Positions 1-8,774 of a stretch of 64,000 nucleotides of DNA are shown one piece after another. The stretch's first letter is position 1. Every line of letters begins with the position of its first letter. The translations under genes and the position numbers were made by a program. Origin of the DNA: Nitrospira sp. (lineage in GTDB: Bacteria > Nitrospirota > Nitrospiria > Nitrospirales > Nitrospiraceae); NCBI GenBank assembly GCA_031315995.1, contig JALDRG010000002.1:248001-312000 (forward strand), written 5' to 3'. A model generated the notes under the pieces. That model ran no database searches and was not told the origin of the DNA. It worked only from the letters and a program-made list of their open reading frames with translations.

Positions 1-1
1 C

Positions 2-613
2 GTTCTGGCGCTGGCCTTTGCCTCATTGCCGCCGCTCTATGCCAAGTTCGCCGGGAAACTGGTCGATGAATTTCCCCTTGCGGGACAAGTGACCCTGGGA
101 CCGGGCCCCTATACCGTCGCCTCGATCTTCCTGGTGGGCATGGGGCTCGTCGCCTACTTCGGATTCAGCGAGACGAGGCGACCGGCTGTCTTCTGGGTGG
201 CCGGAGGATCGCTGGCTCTCGTCGTACTCGCGACGACCCAATTGACCTTTCCATTGGTCAATCACTTTGTGATCGAACCGCCGCAGCAATTGGCGGAAGT
301 CGCAGGCGTCAATCTCGGCCCCAACGACCGACTGATCCTTTACGGACAGCCGCGGCCCTCGTTGGTCTTCTATGCCAAGCGGAAAGCCATCGTGGTCCCG
401 AAGAATGAAGAGGCGAACATCAAGCCCTATCTGACGCAACCCGGACGCACGATGATCCTCTTACCGGAGGCGCTGAGAAACCGGCTGCCGCTGGAAACGA
501 TGGACTACCCGGTCTTACTGGCACGCTACGGCTATATCCTGCTGGCAAACCAATCGCTGATCCACGTGCCTGAACCGGCAGAGCCACCTCCGGTTCGTAT
601 TCCAGGACACTGA
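2..613 (+). CDS. ArnT/PMT-like membrane glycosyltransferase, C-terminal part
   Basis: The reading frame is open from the window edge (…VLALAFASLPPLYAK), so the start lies outside; 203 residues are visible. The visible part has about three hydrophobic segments, then a soluble tail with a 'RLILYGQPRPSLVFYAKRK' stretch. That membrane-then-soluble-tail layout resembles the C-terminus of dolichyl-phosphate-mannose/ArnT-type GT-C glycosyltransferases, which transfer a sugar from a polyprenyl phosphate on the periplasmic side of the inner membrane. The catalytic N-terminal loop is not in the window, so donor and acceptor cannot be named. The gene converges on the PAP2 phosphatase gene; a short hairpin (TTGCCC-aggc-GGGCAA, 621-636) lies between them but has no T-run. 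Confidence 0.6.
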   Translation, partial: VLALAFASLPPLYAKFAGKLVDEFPLAGQVTLGPGPYTVASIFLVGMGLVAYFGFSETRRPAVFWVAGGSLALVVLATTQLTFPLVNHFVIEPPQQLAEVAGVNLGPNDRLILYGQPRPSLVFYAKRKAIVVPKNEEANIKPYLTQPGRTMILLPEALRNRLPLETMDYPVLLARYGYILLANQSLIHVPEPAEPPPVRIPGH

Positions 614-765
614 CAAGATGTTGCCCAGGCGGGCAAGAATGAGGACCATTCGCCTCTACGCCACTGCGGATTCGCGCACGTCCACACAGGTGACGCTCAT
701 TCGGCTTCGCGGCGAGGACTTCGTTGCGGCCGTACTGGCCGGCCTTTTTGAATATCCGCCCTCCT

Positions 766-1845
766 TCATTGCAACGGCACGAACCCTTTGAGTGCCTGGA
801 TCCCAAGCCCCGCAGCAATGACTCCTGCCGCAAGGAGGCTGTCCTGTGCCCAGGAAGGCGGAGCGGCCGAGCGAGGAGTCGTGGAGGCGGCGTGCCAACG
901 CGCAAAACACAACAAGCCGGCCAACCCGATGACCACTGGTGCGCCGGTCACCACACCCAATCCCAACCCTAGCAGGCTTTCTGAGGCAGCGATTCTGGTG
1001 GCCTCGTCGTCAGACGCCGGCTTGCGGTGTCCCGCTATCCGCAGCGCCAAACCTCCGGCCATCAGCATCATTCCGGATGCAAACAAGATGTGGTCCGTCA
1101 GGGGATCGACAATGCGATGCGTGAGCACCCAGAAGATGCCCGTCAACGACAGGACGATCGGCGCGATACGGACGAAGGCGTGGGCGCCGGACCGACCCCA
1201 CCAGCGGAGCGGTCCATTGAAGATCGATCCCACCACAAACCCCACCACCATCCCGGCCACCACATCGCCGGGGAAATGCGATCCTCGCCAAATTCGGCTC
1301 GCCCCGACCCACGCGGCCAAGACATAGGGCACCCATCGAAACCGAGGAAGCCCCCGCGCCAACACGGTCGCCACAGCCACCGTTGCTGAGGTATGGCCGG
1401 ACGGAAACGAATCCAGCCCAGAATCCAACGACGGCCACCATTGCCACTCTCCCGAATGTGTGAGCCGGGGCCTCGGTCGACCGATGATGTGTTTGAGCGC
1501 ATTCACGAGAATCGCCACCACCCCGTGCGCCAGCAGACTGTCCAGCGCTATGCGGATGACTGCGCGGCGCTTCATCACGTACCCTGCGCCCAACAGGAGC
1601 AGGCTGATCGTCACCAGGGTGCCGCCATTGCCGAGCTTTTCACCCAGATCTCCAAGCGGTTGGAGCGCCGACAGATTATGCGACCGGAGAAACCACAAGA
1701 TGGGGATATCGATCTGAAAGAGCGAGGCAAACGACCCAAGCAAGGCGACGAGGGAGAGGACGACCGACGGGATCGGTGGACAGACTGGTGGTGGCTCCGG
1801 CTGCGCCGCTGGCGGCGCAGCCGGCCCGTCACCTGGTTCGATCAT
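766..1845 (-). CDS. PAP2-family membrane phosphatase
   Basis: This 359-residue polytopic membrane protein carries all three phosphatase motifs of the PAP2/acid phosphatase superfamily: KHIIGRPRPR, FPSGHT and SRIWRGSHFPGD, in that order between about residues 115 and 195. Members dephosphorylate lipid phosphates such as undecaprenyl pyrophosphate or phosphatidate at the membrane surface. The N-terminus is proline-rich and the C-terminal third adds several further hydrophobic segments beyond the core domain. The ATG overlaps the stop of the TolB-like gene by 4 nt (ATGA), so it is the last gene of the operon that begins with the response regulator. The substrate cannot be read from the sequence. 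Confidence 0.85.
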   Translation of the reverse strand: MIEPGDGPAAPPAAQPEPPPVCPPIPSVVLSLVALLGSFASLFQIDIPILWFLRSHNLSALQPLGDLGEKLGNGGTLVTISLLLLGAGYVMKRRAVIRIALDSLLAHGVVAILVNALKHIIGRPRPRLTHSGEWQWWPSLDSGLDSFPSGHTSATVAVATVLARGLPRFRWVPYVLAAWVGASRIWRGSHFPGDVVAGMVVGFVVGSIFNGPLRWWGRSGAHAFVRIAPIVLSLTGIFWVLTHRIVDPLTDHILFASGMMLMAGGLALRIAGHRKPASDDEATRIAASESLLGLGLGVVTGAPVVIGLAGLLCFARWHAASTTPRSAAPPSWAQDSLLAAGVIAAGLGIQALKGFVPLQ

Positions 1846-2972
1846 GGAACCCAGTCGGCGAGAAACACATTAAACTCTCCGGGCTCTTTCGCCTGCCGAT
1901 CCGACACCCAGACAAGGGTCTTCCCGTCCGGCGAGAACATGGGAAAACTATTGAACTGCCCATCGAACGTCAATCGCTCCAGACCGGACCCGTCTTCGTT
2001 GATGAGATAGAGATGAAACTCCGGTCGGCCTGATGGGTTTCGTGTCTCCACATTGGACGCGAAGATCAGACGATGGCCGTCGGGATGAAAATACGGAGAA
2101 AAATTCGACGCGCCGTTTTTCGTCACTTGCTGCTTATTCGACCCGTCGGCGTTCATGATGAAGAGTTCAAGCCGGCCGGGTTCCACGAGCTTTTGATCCA
2201 GCAGCGCCTTGTACTGTTCCAGCTCTTCTTGATTGCTCGGATGCTGCGCGCGATACACGATGCGCTTACTGTCTGGGGAGAAGAACGCCCCCCCCTCGTA
2301 GCCGATGTCCTGGGTCAACCGCCTGGCGTGGGTGCCATCCAGATTCATCGCATAAATATCCAAATCACCGTCTCGCAAGGAGGTCCAGACGATCGTCTTG
2401 CCGTCGGGAGACACCGTCGCTTCGGCATCGTAACCTGGCGAAGTCGTCAATCGCTGCGGGTCCTGTCCGTCGATCCGGACAGAAAACAGATCATAGTCGT
2501 CCAACGCCCAACGGTACGCGCCATCACGCTTCGGTTTTGGCGGGCAGCTGGGACTTCGGAGATGGGTGGACGAATACAATACTCGGCGGTCGCCGGGAAA
2601 GAAATATCCACAGGTCGTCGTGCCGACCCCCGTGCTGACCATGCGAATAGTCTCGCTCCCAAGATCCATGACGTACATTTGGTAACAGCCGAGCGGCTGG
2701 TCGGCCGGTTTCATCGCGGCGGCAAACGTATCCTTCATCCAATTATTCGTGGATTGAAAAATGAGTTTGTTGCCGCTGAACGAAAAATAGGCCTCGGCAT
2801 TCTGTCGTCCGAATGTGAGTTGCCGAATATTCGTCAGATGCCGCTCGGCCGACGGCGTCGGTTTTACCGAGGTTGGGGGCAACTTCGGCGCAGCCGCTCC
2901 CGCCGGAACGGTTGAAGCGACATACAACGTGAGTGTCAGCATCCCCAACATGAACGTCTTAACGTGTTTCAC
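1842..2972 (-). CDS. TolB-like beta-propeller protein, exported
   Basis: This predicted periplasmic protein (376 aa) has repeated WD40-like PD40 blades such as 'SPDGKTIVWTSLRDGDLDIY', 'SPDSKRIVYRAQH' and 'HPDGHRLIFASN'. These are typical of TolB and related six-bladed propellers that scaffold protein-protein contacts. I chose the GTG at 2972, preceded by AGAGGT, rather than the longer ORF start at 2987. It gives a normal Sec signal peptide (VKHVKTFMLGMLTLTLYVAS…AGAAA). The gene overlaps the end of the M1-like peptidase gene and is followed by the PAP2 gene. No tolQRA or pal is nearby, so this is probably a TolB-like paralog and not the Tol-Pal component. Confidence 0.75.
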   Translation of the reverse strand: MKHVKTFMLGMLTLTLYVASTVPAGAAAPKLPPTSVKPTPSAERHLTNIRQLTFGRQNAEAYFSFSGNKLIFQSTNNWMKDTFAAAMKPADQPLGCYQMYVMDLGSETIRMVSTGVGTTTCGYFFPGDRRVLYSSTHLRSPSCPPKPKRDGAYRWALDDYDLFSVRIDGQDPQRLTTSPGYDAEATVSPDGKTIVWTSLRDGDLDIYAMNLDGTHARRLTQDIGYEGGAFFSPDSKRIVYRAQHPSNQEELEQYKALLDQKLVEPGRLELFIMNADGSNKQQVTKNGASNFSPYFHPDGHRLIFASNVETRNPSGRPEFHLYLINEDGSGLERLTFDGQFNSFPMFSPDGKTLVWVSDRQAKEPGEFNVFLADWVP

Positions 2973-5151
2973 TTCGCACCTCTGCACTCATCGTATCCTC
3001 CCACTCTCCCCGTGTCACCACGGCCCCATCGTGAAACACCACATAACTCTGCCACCCGTAAAAAAACAAGAGCCGGGACACGCGTGCCAGCGCCTGCGGC
3101 GTCACCCCGTAGAGCAAGGTCACCACGCTGCCCGGGTGGTCGTCACGCCGACAGGACAGCAAGAGCGCCTTGGCGGCTCCTTCAAATGTCTTGCCATCCA
3201 CCGTAAACCCGCCCTCGATGAAACGCAGACGATCGCCGCAATACCGCAACGCTTCTGTCGCCGCCGGATGCTCGCGCGGATCACCCAACAGCAAGAGCGA
3301 TCCCGCCGGTAGAGCCCTGCTGAAATCCCCCGGCTGGAGCAAAATCGTGCGTTGAGCGGCCGGCTTGGCCGCCTCTTGAGCGACAATACGTTGAACAATG
3401 TCGCCGAACGTGTCCGGCTGCCCGGAAGAAACAGCCGTGGGCAGCACGACCGTGCGCCGTGCATCCGTCACATAGAGATTCAACATGGGAGCCATCTCGC
3501 TCCGCGCCACGCGACGAAACAGATGATAGCCTGGATCCAACCGGACGGCCGACGGCCGTTCTGGAAGAGACACGACCACATCATGGTGCCTGTCGATCAC
3601 CTGAATGCGGACGCGCTGAGTGCGCCCCTCGCTCAAAACAAACTCCAACTCGACCGGAACCCGATAGGGGGTGTCTCCCTGGGCAATATGTATCGTCGCC
3701 TCGACTGCGCTCCCCGGCCCGGAGGAGCCGGGGGGATTCTGCACGCGGAGGCCGGACAAGACGAGTTCCGGCGCACCGGCGCGCTCCACCCACTGGGCAA
3801 AAAACCATCGGAGATCCCGGCCCGCCTCTTCCTGAAAGGTTCGCTCCAGGTCACTCCAATCGGCAACCGCACCGAGGTACTCCGCCGGTATGCGCTTCAA
3901 TGCCCGCCAAAAAACCGTATCCCCCACTTCCTGTCTGAGCGCATGAAAGACCATCGCGGATTTCTGATACCCGATGGCATTGTCTTTTTCGTCGCGTTTC
4001 TGGGCAAATTTCCTGAGCGGATACCCCTCGCCCGGACGCACGTAGACGGAATACCCCAACAACATCAACCGTCGTTGTTCGCGGGCCTGAACCTCGTCGC
4101 CGATGAGTTCGTGATAATAATAATTGGACAGATAGGTCGTCAGCCCTTCGACCCAATTGCCCTGACTCACCCGGTTGAACACCCCGTTGCCGATCCAGGA
4201 ATGCACGATTTCGTGACCCAACGCGTATGGCTGCGAGTAACGGCGCTTGATCACCCCGCCCCCCAGCAACGTAAAGGACGGCATACCCAGTCCACTCGAG
4301 AAGAAATTTTCGACGACGGCAAATTGTGAAAACGGGTAGGCGCCAAGCAGCGGGATATAGGCGTCGAGATATCTGGCCGATGCATCGAGATACTCGTCGG
4401 CCAGCGCGGCGTTATCCGGAAACAGATACGTGGCCAATCGAATCGCCTGCCCGGATTGCGCCGTCCACGCGCGGGTCTTGATCACAAAGCGGTTGGCCAC
4501 CAGCGTCAGCGCTTCACTCTTCATCGATACGACCCACCGCGAGGGATCAGATTGAACCGTCCCCTGAGTCACGGCAGCCCACCCGTCAGGCAGCATGACG
4601 GTCACGTCATAGGTGGCCAACGACTCTTCGAGGTCTGGGTACCACTGGCTTTCGCTGCTGAGATACACCCCTTCCGGACCGATGTGGCCAGCCGTCTCAC
4701 TCGGAGTCACAAACCGCAAGTTGCGGGGATCTCGCGGAGGATCATCGATCGTACCCTGATAGATAAATTTCAGCCGTATCGATCCATCCGCCTGGGTCGC
4801 GGGTGGGTGCGTCAGAATTATGCGCTGCAGATCCGGCCGGCCAGGTGCCTCACCCCTCCCGAATACCACAGCTGGGGCGGAGTCACAGGGCTCCTGACAG
4901 TGAGTGAGATCCTCGACCCGTTCCACGCGAAGAGTCGGCGCGAGGGAAAACGCCAGTTCTCGCCCGGGGTACCCCCCGGCCACGGTCAGTCGATCCGTCG
5001 CGATCAATTGATGGGAGTCAGGCCGCACCTCAAGCGTAAGCCGATGGTGCTCAATTGTCGGAGAGTGGGGTGCGAGCTCAGCGATTGCAGGCGCAGAGAG
5101 GAGACAACCTGCGAACAGACTAAAACGGATGAGGCGATGCAAACAATTCAC
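2959..5151 (-). CDS. M1-family-like zinc metallopeptidase, exported
   Basis: This 730-residue protein has a Sec signal peptide (MNCLHRLIRFSLFAGCLLSAPAIA) and a GTG start. The zinc site HEIVHSWIGN is near residue 312, with the third ligand in GNWVEGLTTYL. I count 17 residues between the HEXXH and the Glu, against 18 in classical M1 aminopeptidases. The substrate-binding GAMEN motif is reduced to AVVEN. It therefore belongs to the divergent 'GNWxEGLTTYL' branch of M1-like peptidases. The last ~180 residues form an extra domain I do not recognise. It sits 33 nt downstream of the response regulator gene and overlaps the TolB-like gene. Periplasmic peptidase activity is likely; the substrate is unknown. 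Confidence 0.8.
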   Translation of the reverse strand: MNCLHRLIRFSLFAGCLLSAPAIAELAPHSPTIEHHRLTLEVRPDSHQLIATDRLTVAGGYPGRELAFSLAPTLRVERVEDLTHCQEPCDSAPAVVFGRGEAPGRPDLQRIILTHPPATQADGSIRLKFIYQGTIDDPPRDPRNLRFVTPSETAGHIGPEGVYLSSESQWYPDLEESLATYDVTVMLPDGWAAVTQGTVQSDPSRWVVSMKSEALTLVANRFVIKTRAWTAQSGQAIRLATYLFPDNAALADEYLDASARYLDAYIPLLGAYPFSQFAVVENFFSSGLGMPSFTLLGGGVIKRRYSQPYALGHEIVHSWIGNGVFNRVSQGNWVEGLTTYLSNYYYHELIGDEVQAREQRRLMLLGYSVYVRPGEGYPLRKFAQKRDEKDNAIGYQKSAMVFHALRQEVGDTVFWRALKRIPAEYLGAVADWSDLERTFQEEAGRDLRWFFAQWVERAGAPELVLSGLRVQNPPGSSGPGSAVEATIHIAQGDTPYRVPVELEFVLSEGRTQRVRIQVIDRHHDVVVSLPERPSAVRLDPGYHLFRRVARSEMAPMLNLYVTDARRTVVLPTAVSSGQPDTFGDIVQRIVAQEAAKPAAQRTILLQPGDFSRALPAGSLLLLGDPREHPAATEALRYCGDRLRFIEGGFTVDGKTFEGAAKALLLSCRRDDHPGSVVTLLYGVTPQALARVSRLLFFYGWQSYVVFHDGAVVTRGEWEDTMSAEVRSETR

Positions 5152-5184
5152 CCTTCACCGGCACCCCGAGGTGGACGATGAAGA

Positions 5185-5970
5185 TTAACACTCCCGGCAG
5201 ACCATCACAAGCTGGATAGCCATCAAGGCCCGCTCCAAATCAATGGGCTTGTCCAACACCTCTTGCGGGCCTAACGCCCAGGCCTCCGCCAGCAAAGGAT
5301 CGTTCTGATGTCCGCTCAAAATGATTGTCCTGCCGGCATAGTCTCGCGCGGCCAGCGCTCGCAACACGTCCACACCATTCATCTCCGGCATGACAAGATC
5401 CAGAATGAGCAGGTCGGGCGCCGATTCTTCGATCAGCCGCAACGCGTCCCGGCCATCTTTCGCTGCACGAACGCGATACCCACGCAGGCTGAGAAACCGT
5501 ACCAGAAGATCGCGGGCCATCACGTCGTCATCGACCACAAGGATCTGCTCATCCGGAGGCTGCTCCGCCTCATCGCCGACGCAGGACTGCGCGGATGCGG
5601 CCTGTCGCCTGGCCTGCTGCGCCACTCGGTGCACCGCACCGATCAGCACATCCAACGACAACCCCTTCCGCAGAAAATCCGTCACGCGCAACTCACGCGC
5701 TCGATTCTCCAACTCCTCGGTGGCGCCGCCACCCACAATAATGACGCCTGCGCGAGGGTCCTGCGTCCGGATTTCCTTGAGGACCGCCAGGCCGTCCATT
5801 TCCGGCATCCGCAAATCGAGCAGCGTCACGAGCGGACGCAGCTGCCGAAATAACGCGACGCCCTCACGCCCGCTGGTCGCAATACTGACCTCATACCCGT
5901 GACGCGCCAGGGCCATCTGCAGCAAGTCGCAGTGCAACCGATCATCATCGATCACTAATAACGTGCTCAT
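5185..5970 (-). CDS. double-receiver (REC-REC) response regulator
   Basis: The protein (261 aa) is two receiver domains with no output domain. REC2 is complete: VVDDD, LILDLVMPEMNG, LSGHQ and LDKP supply the acidic pocket, phospho-Asp, Ser switch and Lys. REC1 has the acidic pocket and LLDLRMPEMDG, but the Thr/Ser switch position reads 'VGGG' and the KP motif reads 'KG', so its switching may be altered. I used the ATG at 5970 (MSTLLVIDDD) rather than the TTG at 6000. No histidine kinase lies nearby. As the first gene of the operon with the M1-like peptidase, TolB-like and PAP2 genes, it probably acts by protein-protein contact, perhaps in an envelope-related pathway (inference). Confidence 0.85.
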   Translation of the reverse strand: MSTLLVIDDDRLHCDLLQMALARHGYEVSIATSGREGVALFRQLRPLVTLLDLRMPEMDGLAVLKEIRTQDPRAGVIIVGGGATEELENRARELRVTDFLRKGLSLDVLIGAVHRVAQQARRQAASAQSCVGDEAEQPPDEQILVVDDDVMARDLLVRFLSLRGYRVRAAKDGRDALRLIEESAPDLLILDLVMPEMNGVDVLRALAARDYAGRTIILSGHQNDPLLAEAWALGPQEVLDKPIDLERALMAIQLVMVCREC

Positions 5971-6123
5971 AGTCTTGTCCCGCCCCTGCGTAATTGCCAA
6001 TGGCGATAGGCATACAAGAAGAGCATGCCCGCCAGAAAGAGCCTAGCATGGGCTCGGCAGGATGAGAAGAAATTGAGTGAAACTGCCTGACGTGACCGCC
6101 GGACCGCCGTCCGTCACGAGAGA

Positions 6124-7050
6124 CTAGAACAACGCGTCGACGAACGCCTTGGCGTCAAAGTCCTGGAGGTCGTCGACGGATTCTCCGACTCCGATCAACC
6201 GGACCGGAATCTTGAAGGTGTCGGCAATGGCCACCACGATACCGCCACGGGCCGTTCCATCCAGCTTGGTCAGGGCGATTCCGGTTATCCCCACCGCCTC
6301 GTGGAATTGTCTCGCTTGGGAAATGGCATTCTGGCCGACCGTCGCGTCCAACACTAACAGCACCTCATGGGGCGCCCCGGGGCACTCTTGGGCGACGACG
6401 CGTTTGATCTTCCGCAATTCGTCCATGAGATTGGTTTTCGTATGCAACCGACCGGCGGTATCGATCAGTACGACGTCTGACCCACGCGCTTTCGCGGCAG
6501 TCATCCCATCATAGGCGACGGCAGCCGGATCAGCACCCGGTCGATGGCGAATCACATCGACTTCAATACGGTCCGCCCATACCTGCAATTGGTCGATCGC
6601 CGCCGCCCGGAAGGTGTCGCCGGCCACCAGCAAAGGGGTTTTCCCCTGTTGACGAAACCGTTGTGTCAGCTTTGCCACCGTCGTGGTCTTGCCGACACCG
6701 TTGACTCCTACGGCGAGAATCACAAACGGGCGTGGCCCCTGCCCGACCAGTTGCTCCATGGAAGCAGATTGTGTCGGGAGAAGAATGTCCAGCACGGCTT
6801 GCCGCAGGAGCTCCCGCACTTTCTCAGGGGAAGAGAAATTGCCGCCCCGCATCTGCGCCCGTAACTGCCCCATGACACGTTCAACGACCGGCATCCCCAG
6901 GTCGGCGCTGATCAGCGCCACCTCCAGATCATCCAGCAGCGCCGGGTCGGCCGCCCGCCCGAGCAGTCGGTCCAGTTGCCCCGTGACCGCATCACGCGTT
7001 TTTGAGAGCCCCTCGCTCAGTTTCTGAAGCCAACCCACCGCACACCTCAT
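6124..7050 (-). CDS. ftsY: signal recognition particle receptor FtsY
   Basis: FtsY is the SRP receptor GTPase that brings ribosomes making membrane proteins to the translocon. The 308 residues contain a four-helix N domain, then G1 GVNGVGKTTT (about 115-124), the DTFRAAA motif, G3 DTAGR and G4 TKLDGTARGG near the C-terminus. It lacks the long acidic A domain of E. coli FtsY, as is common outside enterobacteria. The ATG at 7050 has a purine-rich AGAGAGG directly against it; a GTG at 7038 is an alternative start with better spacing. The gene lies downstream of ybeY on the same strand. Confidence 0.95.
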   Translation of the reverse strand: MRCAVGWLQKLSEGLSKTRDAVTGQLDRLLGRAADPALLDDLEVALISADLGMPVVERVMGQLRAQMRGGNFSSPEKVRELLRQAVLDILLPTQSASMEQLVGQGPRPFVILAVGVNGVGKTTTVAKLTQRFRQQGKTPLLVAGDTFRAAAIDQLQVWADRIEVDVIRHRPGADPAAVAYDGMTAAKARGSDVVLIDTAGRLHTKTNLMDELRKIKRVVAQECPGAPHEVLLVLDATVGQNAISQARQFHEAVGITGIALTKLDGTARGGIVVAIADTFKIPVRLIGVGESVDDLQDFDAKAFVDALF

Positions 7051-7124
7051 CCTCTCTCTGCCTGGCCCGCACTCGTTATGAACGATCCGGTCTAGGGATC
7101 ACCAGACGCTGCGCTCAACATCAT

Positions 7125-7598
7125 TTATCCTACCCGATCCGATTCGCGTGACACCAATAGCCGCGGAACCGGACCAACATCGCGAAGCACAGCCCTTTCA
7201 CGCCGGCCCATTCGTCGCGCCTCCGCTTCGCCACGTTCATGATCATATCCACACAAATGCAGAATCCCATGAATCAGGAGCACCACTAGTTCATGATCAA
7301 TGCCCTGTTGATGGCGACGAGCCTGACGAACGGCTTGCGGCAGCGAAATCACGACGTCCCCGAGCAGAGTGGAGGGCGGCCCAGGCCCCTCCCTGGTCGC
7401 AAAGGCCAGCACATCCGTCGTCTTGTCATGATGACGAAACGTGTGATTGAGACGTCGCATTCGGGTATCGCCGACAATTTCAAGGCTGAGCAGCGCCTCG
7501 GCTTCGCCCACTGAATGCAAGACATGCGTGGCGAGTCTGTTAAGGATATCGAGGCGGAGTTGCCACCTCGTCAGCCGCATGCCGATGACAACCGGCAT
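7125..7598 (-). CDS. ybeY: endoribonuclease/rRNA maturation factor YbeY
   Basis: YbeY is a zinc-dependent endoribonuclease that acts in 16S rRNA 3'-end maturation and ribosome quality control. The signature HGILHLCGYDH (H-x3-H-x5-H) supplies the metal ligands, and the upstream 'LNHTFRHHDKTTDVLAFA' block is the other conserved family motif. At 157 residues it has normal length. The start codon shares one base with the phoH stop (TAATG), so translation is probably coupled. The arrangement phoH-ybeY is widely conserved. Confidence 0.95.
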   Translation of the reverse strand: MPVVIGMRLTRWQLRLDILNRLATHVLHSVGEAEALLSLEIVGDTRMRRLNHTFRHHDKTTDVLAFATREGPGPPSTLLGDVVISLPQAVRQARRHQQGIDHELVVLLIHGILHLCGYDHERGEAEARRMGRRERAVLRDVGPVPRLLVSRESDRVG

Positions 7599-8659
7599 TA
7601 ATGCGACTGACCCCAGGAATCTGTAGCAGGAGATGTGGGGCGCGCAGACTTAGGACCCGAATGATGGTTCTTCGCCTGAGACTCGCCTTTTCGCGGCGAG
7701 GCAGGATTCGCAGGGTTCACTGAATGGCGATCGTAGGCTTTGATGATTTCCTGAACGAGGCGGTGCCGCACGACATCGCGCTCATCGAAGTAGACAAACT
7801 CGATGCCGGCAATGTCCTGCAGGATGTCGCGTACCTCGATGAGGCCCGACACTCGATCGGAAGGCAAGTCGATCTGCGTGATATCCCCCGTCACGACGGC
7901 CTTCGAATGAAAACCTAAGCGCGTGAGGAACATTTTCATTTGTTCCGCAGTCGCATTCTGCGCTTCATCCAAGATCACAAATGAATCATTCAGTGTGCGG
8001 CCCCGCATAAAGGCGAGCGGTGCAATCTCGATATCCCCGCGCTCAATCAGACGATTGGCCCGCTCCATATCCATCATATCGAACAAGGCGTCATACAGCG
8101 GCCGGAGGTACGGATTGACCTTGGCATACATGTCCCCGGGTAAATATCCCAGCTTCTCTCCGGCTTCCACGGCCGGCCGCGCGAGGATGATGCGGCTGAC
8201 ATCCTTTTTCATGAGCGCACTGACCGCCATGGCCATCGCCAAATACGTCTTGCCCGTACCCGCCGGGCCAATACCGATTACAATGTCGTGTTTTTCGATC
8301 GCGTCGAGGTAATATTTCTGAGTCGGTGTTTTGGGAACAATGAATCGCTTCTTCGTAACGATGGGAGAGGCGCTAAACAGCAGATCTTTGAGAGAGGCGT
8401 CGTGGTTATGACGGAGTGCGGTCAGCGCGTGGGTGACATCGTCCGACCTGAGATCGTAGCCTTCATTCGTCAACGAGGCGAGTTCATTGAGCACCCGTTC
8501 GGCCTGCTTCACGGTGTCAGGAGTCCCCTCCACCGTGACTTCTTCACCCCGCGCCGAGCATCGCACTCCGAACTCTTCCTCAATCAGTTTGAGGTGTCGA
8601 TCGTGGTGCCCAAAAAGGGCTGCGGTATTCGTGCCTTCCCGTAGTTTGATCTTGCGCAC
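7598..8659 (-). CDS. phoH: PhoH-like ATPase (YbeZ type)
   Basis: This 353-residue protein has an N-terminal KH-like region (about 1-65) and the PhoH ATPase domain with Walker A GPAGTGKT (131-138) and Walker B 'FVILDEAQN'. YbeZ-type proteins are cytoplasmic NTPases thought to act with YbeY in RNA processing. The start is a GTG at 8659; no better in-frame start lies between it and the preceding stop, and the purine-rich GGAAGGAG is about 14 nt upstream. The last ~40 residues are a low-complexity, Ser/Pro-rich tail. The stop overlaps the ybeY start by one base. Confidence 0.93.
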   Translation of the reverse strand: MRKIKLREGTNTAALFGHHDRHLKLIEEEFGVRCSARGEEVTVEGTPDTVKQAERVLNELASLTNEGYDLRSDDVTHALTALRHNHDASLKDLLFSASPIVTKKRFIVPKTPTQKYYLDAIEKHDIVIGIGPAGTGKTYLAMAMAVSALMKKDVSRIILARPAVEAGEKLGYLPGDMYAKVNPYLRPLYDALFDMMDMERANRLIERGDIEIAPLAFMRGRTLNDSFVILDEAQNATAEQMKMFLTRLGFHSKAVVTGDITQIDLPSDRVSGLIEVRDILQDIAGIEFVYFDERDVVRHRLVQEIIKAYDRHSVNPANPASPRKGESQAKNHHSGPKSARPTSPATDSWGQSH

Positions 8660-8774
8660 GCCGGTGTCGAAAACTCCTTCCGCCAGGACGATAGGGAGAT
8701 TCTAACAAACCGGGAAAGGCAGGAACAAGATCGAAGGAGTCATGCGAGAAAATAAGGAGGCCCCTGGCAACCGG

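Noticed and set aside
621-636. Hairpin TTGCCC-aggc-GGGCAA as a terminator of the first gene.
   Set aside because: The stem is only 6 bp and no T tract follows on either strand.
2073-4329. Several long plus-strand ORFs opposite the TolB-like and M1-like genes.
   Set aside because: No domains, no start signals, and the minus-strand frames carry clear motifs and signal peptides.
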